Source: Nitrospira sp.
GTDB taxonomy: Bacteria; Nitrospirota; Nitrospiria; Nitrospirales; Nitrospiraceae
Direction: 5' to 3'
Length of the DNA stretch: 64,000 nt
NCBI GenBank assembly: GCA_022226955.1
Contig: CP092079.1
Span: 1-64,000, forward strand
Of this stretch, positions 8,507 to 15,288 are shown piece by piece. The notes under the pieces are model-generated. The model was not told the origin of the DNA. It was given only the letters and a program-made list of their open reading frames with translations, and did not search any database. The position numbers and the translations under genes are program-made. The first letter of the stretch is position 1, and every line of letters begins with the position of its first letter.

Positions 8507-9334
8507 ATGCAACCGCTCTCTCTTGAATATAAGCTTCACCGCCTGCGCGAAATCGTCGCGGCGATGGATTCCGTCCTAGTCGCCTATTCCGGCGGCATCG
8601 ATAGTACCGTTGTCCTCAAAGTCGCCTGCGATCAACTGCAGGACCGTGCCGTTGGCGTGACCGCGATTTCGCCGACATTTCCCGCAGTCGAGTTGGAGAC
8701 CGCAACCCGCGTCGCGAAAGAAATCGGGGCGCGCCATGAATTGGTCCAGACAGACCAGTTGCAAATCCCCGCCTTCACCGACAACGATGCGACCCGCTGT
8801 TTTCACTGCAAGACCGACCTCTATCGATTACTGAGCACATTGAAAGAAACTCGCGCAACCGCCGTCATCGCGGACGGCACCAATCTCGACGATCTGGGAG
8901 ACGATCGCCCCGGCATTAAAGCCGCGCGTGAATGGGGCGTCCGCAGTCCGCTGGTCGAAGCCGGACTATCGAAAGCTGAAATCCGTTCGCTCGCCAAAGA
9001 ACTTGGGTTGTCGAACTGGGACAAACCAGCAGCCGCTTGCCTGTCTTCTCGGATTCCTCGCGGAACCGCGATCACCAGAGAGAAACTCAGTCGAGTGGAA
9101 CAGGCCGAGGAAATCTTGCTGGCGGAAGGATTCCGGCACTGCCGGGTGCGGGACCACGGCGAGATCGCCAGAATCGAAGCTGGCCAAAGTGAACTGGCTC
9201 GAATATTCGAAGAGGGCCGAGGCGCACGGATCAGTCGGCAGCTCAAAGAACTCGGCTTTCGGTTTGTGACGATTGACTTGGAGGGATACCGGCCTGGCGG
9301 GGTGAGCATAGACCCACCGCGCCAGGCCGAGTAA
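8507..9334 (+). CDS. larE: ATP-dependent sacrificial sulfur transferase LarE
   Basis: A 275-aa PP-loop ATPase. LarE adenylates a carboxylated nicotinic acid derivative and donates sulfur from its own cysteine when building the nickel-pincer cofactor of lactate racemase-type enzymes. Visible are the PP-loop SGGIDSTVV (about residues 25-33), CFHCKTDLY with the candidate sulfur-donor cysteine (about residue 92), DGTNLDDLGDDRPG and AACLSSRIPRG. ATG 8507 is chosen because the PP-loop domain begins right after it; the long upstream extension is the shadow of the M16 gene. larB, larC and larA are not in the window. It ends tail-to-tail with atpF. Confidence 0.85.
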   Translation: MQPLSLEYKLHRLREIVAAMDSVLVAYSGGIDSTVVLKVACDQLQDRAVGVTAISPTFPAVELETATRVAKEIGARHELVQTDQLQIPAFTDNDATRCFHCKTDLYRLLSTLKETRATAVIADGTNLDDLGDDRPGIKAAREWGVRSPLVEAGLSKAEIRSLAKELGLSNWDKPAAACLSSRIPRGTAITREKLSRVEQAEEILLAEGFRHCRVRDHGEIARIEAGQSELARIFEEGRGARISRQLKELGFRFVTIDLEGYRPGGVSIDPPRQAE

Positions 9335-9341
9335 CAGATGA

Positions 9342-9845
9342 TTACGAATGCGACTTCGAGAGAGCGCTCAGGGCTTCGTCGGCAAACTTCCGGTGATCCG
9401 CATCCGCAAGACTCCGCTGCACCACCTTTTCCGCCACCAGCAACGCTAGCTCCGTGGTCTGATTGCGAATGTCCTGTACGGCCTTCCGGCGCTCATGATC
9501 GATCTCACGCGTCGCGTCGCCCTTGATGCGTTCCGCTTCCGTGCTCATCCGCTGTTCGTTCTCATCGAGCAATCGCTGCGCCCGCTCTTGCGCTGCAGCG
9601 AGAACGGCCTCGGCTTCTTTCGCCGCCGCACTGAGTTTGGCTTCATAGGTCTTCAGCGCCCGCTCGGACTCTGCGCGATGGCGTTCGGCCTGGTCGAGGC
9701 TGTCCTTGATCTTCTTTTCCCGCTCTTCGAGAATGCCCAGGATGCCGGGAAAGGCAAACTTATAGAGCACGAAGAAAAGAATCCCAAAGGAGAGAATCTC
9801 CCAGAAAATCAGCGACGTGAAAAAGCTCGATTCAAACTGCGGCAT
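9342..9845 (-). CDS. atpF: ATP synthase F0 subunit b
   Basis: A 167-aa subunit b: one N-terminal membrane helix (SLIFWEILSFGILFFVLYKF) followed by a long charged coiled coil (EEREKKIKDSLDQAERHRAE onward), forming the peripheral stalk that ties F1 to subunit a. ATG 9845 starts just before the helix. It is the last gene of an F0-only operon and is followed by convergent larE rather than by atpH-A-G-D-C, so the F1 genes must lie elsewhere. Only one b-type gene is present. Confidence 0.92.
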   Translation of the reverse strand: MPQFESSFFTSLIFWEILSFGILFFVLYKFAFPGILGILEEREKKIKDSLDQAERHRAESERALKTYEAKLSAAAKEAEAVLAAAQERAQRLLDENEQRMSTEAERIKGDATREIDHERRKAVQDIRNQTTELALLVAEKVVQRSLADADHRKFADEALSALSKSHS

Positions 9846-9924
9846 TGTTGTACCTACGTGCTGTGTGCTGAGGCCTGAGTGCCAAGCGCCCGGCTCAGCA
9901 CTAAGCACTCACTGCCCAGCACGA

Positions 9925-10155
9925 TTATTTGCGAAGGCCCATGATGATGAACGCGATAACGAGCCCGTACAGCGCGATGGCTTCCACGAGCGCGAATCCG
10001 ATCCACATATACTTGCCGACGCGGGCTTCGGCTTCGGGCTGGCGGGCCACGGCTTCAATCATCTTGCCGAAGATATACCCGATTCCCACACCGGCGCCGG
10101 CAAAGCCCGCCGCCGCCAATCCCATACCTAACAATGCTGCTGCTGCTGAATCCAT
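9925..10155 (-). CDS. atpE: ATP synthase F0 subunit c
   Basis: A 76-aa hairpin of two membrane helices forming the rotor ring. The glycine-rich first helix (GMGLAAAGFAGAGVGIGYIFG), the polar loop ARQPEAEAR and the ion-carrying glutamate in FALVEAIALYG are all present. The sodium-type pattern (Gln in helix 1 plus Glu-Thr/Ser in helix 2) is not seen, so proton coupling is likely. It lies between atpB and atpF. Confidence 0.95.
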   Translation of the reverse strand: MDSAAAALLGMGLAAAGFAGAGVGIGYIFGKMIEAVARQPEAEARVGKYMWIGFALVEAIALYGLVIAFIIMGLRK

Positions 10156-10191
10156 TGTGTCCTACTCCTCCCTTGTCTGGCTGACACGCGA

Positions 10192-10941
10192 TCAATGCGC
10201 GTGGTCATCATGGCCGTGCAGATGGAATGCGTCTCCCAAATAGACGCAGGTCAACACGGTAAAAATATAGGCTTGAATAAACGCAATGCCGACTTCCAAC
10301 CCATTCATCGCAATCGTAAAGACAAACGGCAGCCAGCCGATGAGCAACCCGCCGCTGATCGCCAAGCCGAACAGCACCCCGAGAATAACGTGGCCGGCCG
10401 TCATATTGGCAAACAATCGAACCGCCAGAGAAATCGGCCGGGCCAGCTGGCTGATCAACTCAATCGGAATCATCAAGGGCAGCAGCCATCCCGGCGTGCC
10501 CGGCGGCACAAGAATGCCCATGAACTTGGCCCCATGCAGCATGAATCCCATGATAAGACTGAGCCCGTAAACGACAGAGGCAAAGACCGCCGTCACAATA
10601 ATCTGGCTGGTCACCGTATAGGAACCAGGAATCAACCCGATGAGATTGCAGAAGAGAATGAAAAGAAACAGCGTCGCAACAAGCGGGAAAAACTGCATCC
10701 CGTCTTTCCCCATCGTATCGAGAATGATGTTCCGAATGAAGTCGACCAACATTTCCGCCATGCTCTGCAACTTGCCCGGCACCATCTGGCGCGCCGACCC
10801 GGCTTTGAGCATGAGGAACGCGACCAGCGCCACCACCACCCACATGATGATGACCGCCTTATTGATGGAAATATCGACTCCCCCAAAAGCGAGAGGAATG
10901 TAATTATGCAGTTCGAACGGATGAAGCGGACTTTCTTCCAC
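10192..10941 (-). CDS. atpB: ATP synthase F0 subunit a
   Basis: A 249-aa subunit a with five to six membrane helices and the essential stator arginine in AVRLFANMTAGH. LISQLARPIS precedes it, as usual. The GTG at 10941 is chosen because AAAGGA lies five bases upstream and the protein then starts with SPLHPFELHNYIP, the typical N-terminus; the longer frame from 11055 overlaps the upstream gene. The C-terminus is histidine-rich (HLHGHDDHAH). It starts two bases after the atpZ/I-like gene. Confidence 0.94.
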   Translation of the reverse strand: MEESPLHPFELHNYIPLAFGGVDISINKAVIIMWVVVALVAFLMLKAGSARQMVPGKLQSMAEMLVDFIRNIILDTMGKDGMQFFPLVATLFLFILFCNLIGLIPGSYTVTSQIIVTAVFASVVYGLSLIMGFMLHGAKFMGILVPPGTPGWLLPLMIPIELISQLARPISLAVRLFANMTAGHVILGVLFGLAISGGLLIGWLPFVFTIAMNGLEVGIAFIQAYIFTVLTCVYLGDAFHLHGHDDHAH

Positions 10942-10943
10942 GG

Positions 10944-11201
10944 CTATCCTTTGCTTTCTGTATCGGGCGATGAACCGGGCCACCGCATGGCCGACCGGTA
11001 TGCGTTCCGTATGCCGGCCGTTACCCCGAGCGCTAACCCCACCACCATTCCCCAAGGAGTCGAATCCAGGAGATAGGTATCCAACAACCAGCCCAGCCCG
11101 CCTCCGACGATCAACGCAGCTAGCAGGTCGGTTCCAATCCGAACCGCCTGGCCGAGCCCCGCATAAAACGGATCTTGAGAAGGGGGCATTCCTTTACTCA
11201 C
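10944..11201 (-). CDS. AtpZ/AtpI-like ATP synthase assembly protein
   Basis: An 85-aa protein with two hydrophobic helices (LLAALIVGGGLGWLLDTY and GMVVGLALGVTAGIRNAY), the pattern of the AtpI/AtpZ-type proteins that head F0 operons and assist c-ring assembly or Mg2+/Ca2+ passage. It starts at GTG 11201, with an alternative ATG at 11189; neither has an ideally spaced ribosome binding site. The cargo transposon is inserted about 100 bases upstream and may have displaced native promoter sequence. Confidence 0.75.
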   Translation of the reverse strand: MSKGMPPSQDPFYAGLGQAVRIGTDLLAALIVGGGLGWLLDTYLLDSTPWGMVVGLALGVTAGIRNAYRSAMRWPGSSPDTESKG

Positions 11202-11294
11202 CGGTCAGTGCTCAAGCAAGAATCTGAATGAGGCGCTCAACCGATTGCAAGCGCGCAATTCAAGCAGAATCCTCATTGAAATGTCAAGCCGTTA

Positions 11295-11303
11295 GAGGCT
11301 CTG
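11295..11303 (+). repeat. Left 9-bp target-site duplication (GAGGCTCTG)
   Basis: GAGGCTCTG directly abuts the left inverted repeat and is repeated exactly at 13727-13735 beyond the right one. Nine bases is the usual target duplication of IS1-family transposition. Confidence 0.92.
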
Positions 11304-11322
11304 GGTAGTGGGTCAGTTTGAA
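11304..11322 (+). repeat. Left terminal inverted repeat of the IS1-family transposon
   Basis: GGTAGTGGGTCAGTTTGAA is the exact complement of 13708-13726. The transposase stop codon (TGA, 11315-11313) lies inside the repeat. Confidence 0.93.
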
Positions 11323-12152
11323 TCGAGCAATGCGGCGAGTTCTTCCAAGCTCCACACATGATCCGCGATTCCGGCTTCCATAGCCGGAGTGACACGGAGC
11401 GTTTGGTGAACTCTAGCGAAGTTATAATGCATGAAATGGAGAGCTACGGCATGGGCCTGGTTCTCGACCTTCTTACTGAACGCATTGGTCAGTCGCGTCA
11501 TCCGGCGCATGCTCATCCGCATCGTGAGATTCTGGCGCTCGACATAGGAGGTTGAAATCTTCTCCATATCAGGATTACCCTTGATACGTTTCTTGACAGC
11601 TCCGCAGCATGCTCCTGGGCTGTAACGGGCAGGGCCTCCACCATTCCCACCAGTGTGCGTATACATCTTGTCTAGCATGGCATAGTCGATCTCGGACCCA
11701 AACGCCTTTTCAATGGCCACAAGATAGGCTTTATAGCCATCTGTGGTCAGTTGTACGCGATGGGCTAGGCGTGTCGCCAAGTCATCAATAAACTTCCTCG
11801 CATACGTCGCGCTCCGATCACCCACCTGATAGGAAACGATCAACTTGGTATCGGCATCAATCGCGGTCCAGGTCCATACATCGCCAATGCCAAGTTTCCC
11901 CTTCATCTCTTCGGGGACGTTCTTTTCTTTCGCATAACAGAATGACCAGATTTCATCACACTGAATGCGCTTGCAGGTGAGATTCCGAAGGGTCCGATCC
12001 TGATAGGCTGCACAAGCCGATCCGAGATCCACGAGGAGCTTGAGGACGGTGCCCTTCGCGACGCCAGTCATGCGGCAGGTAGCGCGGATGCTATTGCCCT
12101 CGACCAGCGCGGCGATGACCTGAACTCGTTTGGCTTGCGTCAGTTTGTTCAT
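11313..12152 (-). CDS. IS1-family transposase
   Basis: A 279-aa single-frame DDE transposase, without the programmed frameshift of classical E. coli IS1. An N-terminal helix-turn-helix (NSIRATCRMTGVAKGTVLKLL, about residues 20-40) precedes the catalytic domain, with CDEIWSF (first Asp), TTDGYKAY (second Asp) and YVERQNLTMRM (Glu), the usual IS1 spacing. It is intact and its stop lies inside the left inverted repeat. A terminator at 12209-12237 separates it from the cargo, so it is transcribed from its own promoter in about 12155-12205. Confidence 0.92.
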   Translation of the reverse strand: MNKLTQAKRVQVIAALVEGNSIRATCRMTGVAKGTVLKLLVDLGSACAAYQDRTLRNLTCKRIQCDEIWSFCYAKEKNVPEEMKGKLGIGDVWTWTAIDADTKLIVSYQVGDRSATYARKFIDDLATRLAHRVQLTTDGYKAYLVAIEKAFGSEIDYAMLDKMYTHTGGNGGGPARYSPGACCGAVKKRIKGNPDMEKISTSYVERQNLTMRMSMRRMTRLTNAFSKKVENQAHAVALHFMHYNFARVHQTLRVTPAMEAGIADHVWSLEELAALLDSN

Positions 12153-12208
12153 GGCTTCCTCCGTGGTGACAGAGGTATTATGCTTGAGCGATCAAGTACA
12201 ATCAATAG

Positions 12209-12237
12209 AAAAAAACCCGCTTTTTAGGGCGGGTTTT
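12209..12237 (-). terminator. Intrinsic terminator of the passenger operon
   Basis: A 9-bp stem, AAAACCCGC (12212-12220) with GCGGGTTTT (12229-12237), is followed on the minus strand by seven U residues. It lies 20 bases after the last cargo gene and before the transposase gene, insulating one from the other. Confidence 0.8.
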
Positions 12238-12257
12238 CCTGTCTCTCCCTTATGTAG

Positions 12258-12452
12258 TTAGCGAGTCCACCCAGTCCCACGAATCGGTTCAGCCGAAACA
12301 TATGGCAGCTTAATCCGTTGATATTCTTCGTCAACTTCAGACTGTTTAGATGTTGACTCCAAAGACTTAAGCATTGCGTCTAATCCAGGGACAAATTTCA
12401 AAAGGGCGTCCATGTCCCTAATCGTCTTCTCTATATTTGATTTCTTCGTCAT
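12258..12452 (-). CDS. Small passenger protein of unknown function
   Basis: A 64-aa protein beginning MTKKSNIEKTIRDMDALL. ATG 12452 is chosen because GGAGG lies five bases upstream; the longer frame from 12500 overlaps the protease gene. It is mostly helical and charged, with no membrane segment or cysteines. It is the third gene of the transposon's passenger operon, 19 bases after the protease stop, and the terminator follows. I do not recognise its family. Its close coupling to the protease suggests a partner, adaptor or inhibitor, but that is inference. Confidence 0.6.
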   Translation of the reverse strand: MTKKSNIEKTIRDMDALLKFVPGLDAMLKSLESTSKQSEVDEEYQRIKLPYVSAEPIRGTGWTR

Positions 12453-12471
12453 AGTGGCCTCCACTAAGAAT

Positions 12472-13392
12472 CTACTGAGACGCAATTGGGCGGATGCCAT
12501 TTCGGGTATGGATAACCGTACTCTTCATACCTCCACAGCCTATCTTTGTTGCGTAATCTATCAATAAATCATAATACTGTCGAACCAATTTATTCAAATG
12601 GCCATCCTCCCCAAAGTTCTCGATTTTTAAGTTGATTTCATTGCTAGTTAACTCCCTGAGACCAATGCCTCGTCCGTGAGAATGCCATCGTTCTGGATTG
12701 CTTAAAATTTCACCGATTTGCTTGGCGCGACTTTTTCGGTCAGCCGGAGACACTTTCTTCGATCTAGACCTTGTAACTTTCCAATTTTTGAATTTATGCC
12801 GAGGAAGCCAGTTTACTAATAGCGAAACTGAATGATTCTTCGCCTGCTCCAAATGAAATAGCACGGCAGGGTCAAACTTATTGAGCAGATAAGCTAGCTC
12901 AGCCTTGTATGATCCTGGAGGCCCGTTGTTGCCATTAATGTAATTTTTCAATTCTTGAAATTTCTGAAGATACCCCAGCCCTGGAACGTAACGTCCGTCA
13001 GCCTCAAACTGAGGGTCAATTGGACCGAGAACTGAGTAATAATCCATGTATATGGAATCACCAGAAAGAACCAACACTGTGCCAGCAGAGTAGGCGAAGT
13101 TCGGAATAATGAAATCGACTAATACATAATGCTTGCGGAATATATTGTATAGGCGCTCAACAACTTCAATATATCCCCCGCCTGTCTCGATCAGAACGAT
13201 GAGTCTTGGCAACTTCCTTTTTCTCTTTGTTTGTTCATGCAGTTGCTCAATCTCCAATCGAACATGGTCATCCAAACCAAACCCTATAGGGGATCGTATG
13301 GTAATTACATCTCCTCCGAGATGCGCTCCTAAGTCACGGTTGTATTTGCTCAATATTCCGCTGATGTAATGATCGGCCTTTACACTGTTCAT
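12472..13392 (-). CDS. SDH_sah-type ClpP-fold serine protease, transposon passenger
   Basis: A 306-aa protein of the serine dehydrogenase proteinase (SDH_sah) branch of the ClpP/crotonase fold. The sequence shows LIVLIETGGGYIEVVERLYN (oxyanion-hole glycines, about residues 64-83), FAYSAGTVLVLSGDSIYMDY with the candidate nucleophile serine (about residue 102), and SVLGPIDPQ, typical of the family. Relatives are SppA-like soluble or membrane-associated proteases. There is no signal peptide. It overlaps the upstream small gene by four bases (ATGA) and is followed by the 64-aa gene. Cytoplasmic proteolysis is likely. Whether this serves defence, addiction or element maintenance cannot be read from sequence. 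Confidence 0.8.
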   Translation of the reverse strand: MNSVKADHYISGILSKYNRDLGAHLGGDVITIRSPIGFGLDDHVRLEIEQLHEQTKRKRKLPRLIVLIETGGGYIEVVERLYNIFRKHYVLVDFIIPNFAYSAGTVLVLSGDSIYMDYYSVLGPIDPQFEADGRYVPGLGYLQKFQELKNYINGNNGPPGSYKAELAYLLNKFDPAVLFHLEQAKNHSVSLLVNWLPRHKFKNWKVTRSRSKKVSPADRKSRAKQIGEILSNPERWHSHGRGIGLRELTSNEINLKIENFGEDGHLNKLVRQYYDLLIDYATKIGCGGMKSTVIHTRNGIRPIASQ

Positions 13393-13661
13393 CTATCTAC
13401 CTCCCAACGCACTTTAGCCGCTAGTCTCGCAATGGCCTTACGTTTTTGAGGGGATAGCTTCTTTGCTCTGGCAGGTCCCCCTTTCTTGCCACCCAAACGA
13501 CCTAACGCCACAGCGGCGGGATTCTTCTCGGGCCGGTCAGATTTTTTCTTCTTTGGCAGGCTCGTCTCATTATGGGACAAGTCAGCAGCTTCTCCGGTCA
13601 GGGCTTGTAGGATCTCAAAGGCGTTGACGTTGACATCTTTGGGCGGGGTTTTCTTTTTCAT
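13389..13661 (-). CDS. Small basic KGG-motif protein, transposon passenger
   Basis: A 90-aa lysine-rich protein. The N-terminal half is low-complexity (KKKKSDRPEKNP). The C-terminal half, ALGRLGGKKGGPARAKKLS, continues to KRKAIARLAAKVRW, a GGxKGG-x-ARAxxLSxxxR-x-xIAxxAAxxRW pattern widespread in small, possibly nucleic-acid-binding bacterial proteins. It overlaps the protease gene by four bases, implying translational coupling, and opens the passenger operon. DNA or RNA binding is inferred from charge only. It could be the regulator or the substrate-recognition partner of the protease. Confidence 0.65.
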   Translation of the reverse strand: MKKKTPPKDVNVNAFEILQALTGEAADLSHNETSLPKKKKSDRPEKNPAAVALGRLGGKKGGPARAKKLSPQKRKAIARLAAKVRWEVDR

Positions 13662-13667
13662 GCTGGC

Positions 13668-13696
13668 AGTATGCCAGACCGCTCAAGCAAAGGCAA
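13668..13696 (-). promoter_or_regulatory. Possible sigma-70-like promoter of the passenger operon
   Basis: On the minus strand TTGCCT (13696-13691) and CATACT (13673-13668) are separated by 17 bases. Transcription would start close to the ATG at 13661, giving a nearly leaderless message, in keeping with the absence of a ribosome binding site there. Weak by sequence alone. Confidence 0.3.
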
Positions 13697-13707
13697 GATC
13701 AGAGAAA

Positions 13708-13726
13708 TTCAAACTGACCCACTACC
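13708..13726 (-). repeat. Right terminal inverted repeat of the IS1-family transposon
   Basis: TTCAAACTGACCCACTACC is an exact 19-base complement of 11304-11322. Confidence 0.93.
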
Positions 13727-13735
13727 GAGGCTCTG
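13727..13735 (+). repeat. Right 9-bp target-site duplication (GAGGCTCTG)
   Basis: An exact copy of 11295-11303, directly outside the right inverted repeat. Rejoining the copies gives an ancestral atpZ/I-pabB intergenic region of about 165 bases. Confidence 0.92.
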
Positions 13736-13798
13736 TCTCTCCCTCCAGCGCTACGGTATAGTAGGAGGCCACTGGAACCGGTCGGGCTTGCTGAATTC

Positions 13799-15280
13799 AT
13801 GACCACAGCACAACCATCCTCCGCGCCCTTTCTACACGGGGCTCCGCAACCCTTATGGGTAACCCGGCGCGGCTGGCCATTCAGTCCTTTTGAATTGTAT
13901 ACCCGCGTAGCCTCCGATCTGCGCCCCTCATTTCTTTTTGAAAGCGGCAACGGGTCTACAACGACAGGGCGCTACTCTTTTTTCGCAACCGATCCTTACC
14001 GAATATTTTCGGGGAAGCAACGCGACTGGACTCTCCGCTCCGCCGCTGGCGAGCACATCCTCACCGGATGGTCGCCGTTTTCAATGCTCGCGCGCCTGAT
14101 GCAACTGTCTACCATCGTCCGTCCTCCTGGCGTCCCGCCGTTTTTCGGAGGAGCCGTGGGCTACCTGAGCTATGACTTGGTTCGCCAATTCGAATCGTTG
14201 CCGACCCAGGCCGATGACGATCTGTATTTCCCCGACTTGGAATTCGCCTTTTACGATCTTACCGTCGCCTTCGATCACGCCTCAGGCGAGTGCCACATGA
14301 TGTTCTGTCCCCCGCTCCAACGATTCCTTGGAGAGCCTCGGGGAAAGCTCTATCGGGAGGGCTGCGAGAGACTCGCGGCTTTAGAGGCGCAATTGTTCTC
14401 ACCCATCTCCCAAGCGCAGCAGGCCCATCCACTAGCCTCCGTCAGCTTTCGTCCACAACAAACTCAGAGCGCCTATATGGACCGCGTTCAACGTTGCCAG
14501 GAATACATCGCCGCCGGCGATATATATCAGGCCAATCTCTCTCATCGTTTTTCAGTCACAAGCGACAACTTCGCCAGCCAGGCGGGACTCGCGACGGAAC
14601 TCCAAACCTATGCGCGATTGCGCCAGATGAACCCTTCTCCGTTCTCCGGCCTGTTGCGCATGGGAAACACCAGCCTCATCAGCACCTCGCCGGAACGTTT
14701 AGTCAGATTGGAAGGCCGATCGGCCGATACACGTCCGATCGCCGGAACCCGGCGCCGAGGGCAAGACGCGTCCGACGACCGCCGGCTGCGAGAAGAACTA
14801 CTGGGCAATGAAAAGGAACGCGCTGAACATCTAATGCTCGTCGATCTCGAACGGAACGACCTAGGGCGCGTGTGCGAGACCGGCTCCGTCCTCGTCGATG
14901 AGTTTATGTCGATTGAACAATATTCCCATGTCAGCCACTTGGTGTCTCATGTCTCCGGGCAACTGCGAACCGATGCGACGGGATTCGATTTATTGCGGGC
15001 CCTGTTCCCCGGCGGCACCATCACGGGAGTGCCCAAGATTCGCTGCATGGAAATCATCGACGAATTGGAACCGGTCAGGCGAGGCCCCTACACCGGGTCG
15101 ATGGGGTATCTGAGCTGGAGCGGCGATCTCGATTTCAACATTATCATCCGCACACTGGCACTTCACAAAGGACTAGGCTCTCTCCAAGTCGGTGCCGGCA
15201 TCGTGGCGGACTCGGACCCGGCCAAAGAATATGAGGAGACGATGCATAAGGCCCAGGCATTCCTGAGCGCCTTGTCGTAA
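13799..15280 (+). CDS. pabB: Aminodeoxychorismate/anthranilate synthase component I
   Basis: A 493-aa chorismate-binding enzyme. Core motifs are NPSPFSGLL, STSPERLVRL, TRPIAGTRRRG, DLERNDLGRV, FPGGTITGVPKIR and PYTGSMGYLSW (about residues 280-430). With a glutaminase partner it converts chorismate to 4-amino-4-deoxychorismate (folate route) or anthranilate. The adjacent aminotransferase class IV gene points to PabB with PabC. However, the motif reads PIAGT, as in TrpE, instead of the PIKGT with active-site lysine of E. coli PabB, so anthranilate synthase activity is not excluded. No pabA/trpG is adjacent. The transposon ends 72 bases upstream. Confidence 0.85.
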   Translation: MTTAQPSSAPFLHGAPQPLWVTRRGWPFSPFELYTRVASDLRPSFLFESGNGSTTTGRYSFFATDPYRIFSGKQRDWTLRSAAGEHILTGWSPFSMLARLMQLSTIVRPPGVPPFFGGAVGYLSYDLVRQFESLPTQADDDLYFPDLEFAFYDLTVAFDHASGECHMMFCPPLQRFLGEPRGKLYREGCERLAALEAQLFSPISQAQQAHPLASVSFRPQQTQSAYMDRVQRCQEYIAAGDIYQANLSHRFSVTSDNFASQAGLATELQTYARLRQMNPSPFSGLLRMGNTSLISTSPERLVRLEGRSADTRPIAGTRRRGQDASDDRRLREELLGNEKERAEHLMLVDLERNDLGRVCETGSVLVDEFMSIEQYSHVSHLVSHVSGQLRTDATGFDLLRALFPGGTITGVPKIRCMEIIDELEPVRRGPYTGSMGYLSWSGDLDFNIIIRTLALHKGLGSLQVGAGIVADSDPAKEYEETMHKAQAFLSALS

Positions 15281-15288
15281 CATCCAGC

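Larger units (their letters stand above)
11304..13726 (-). mobile_element. IS1-family transposon with passenger operon (2,423 bp)
   Basis: The ends are perfect 19-bp inverted repeats: GGTAGTGGGTCAGTTTGAA at 11304-11322 and its complement at 13708-13726. Immediately outside each end lies GAGGCTCTG, a 9-bp target duplication. Inside are one transposase gene and, upstream of it on the same strand, three further genes with a terminator separating the two units. A plain IS1-type element of this group would need only about 0.9 kb, so 1.4 kb is cargo. The cargo is visibly AT-richer than the flanks. The element sits between the divergent atpZ/I-like and pabB genes without breaking either. Perfect repeats and duplication suggest a recent insertion. 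Confidence 0.92.

Noticed and set aside
10195..11076. A 293-residue plus-strand frame opposite atpB
   Set aside because: His/Arg/Asn-rich antisense shadow; atpB and the atpZ/I-like gene occupy the minus strand with conserved residues.
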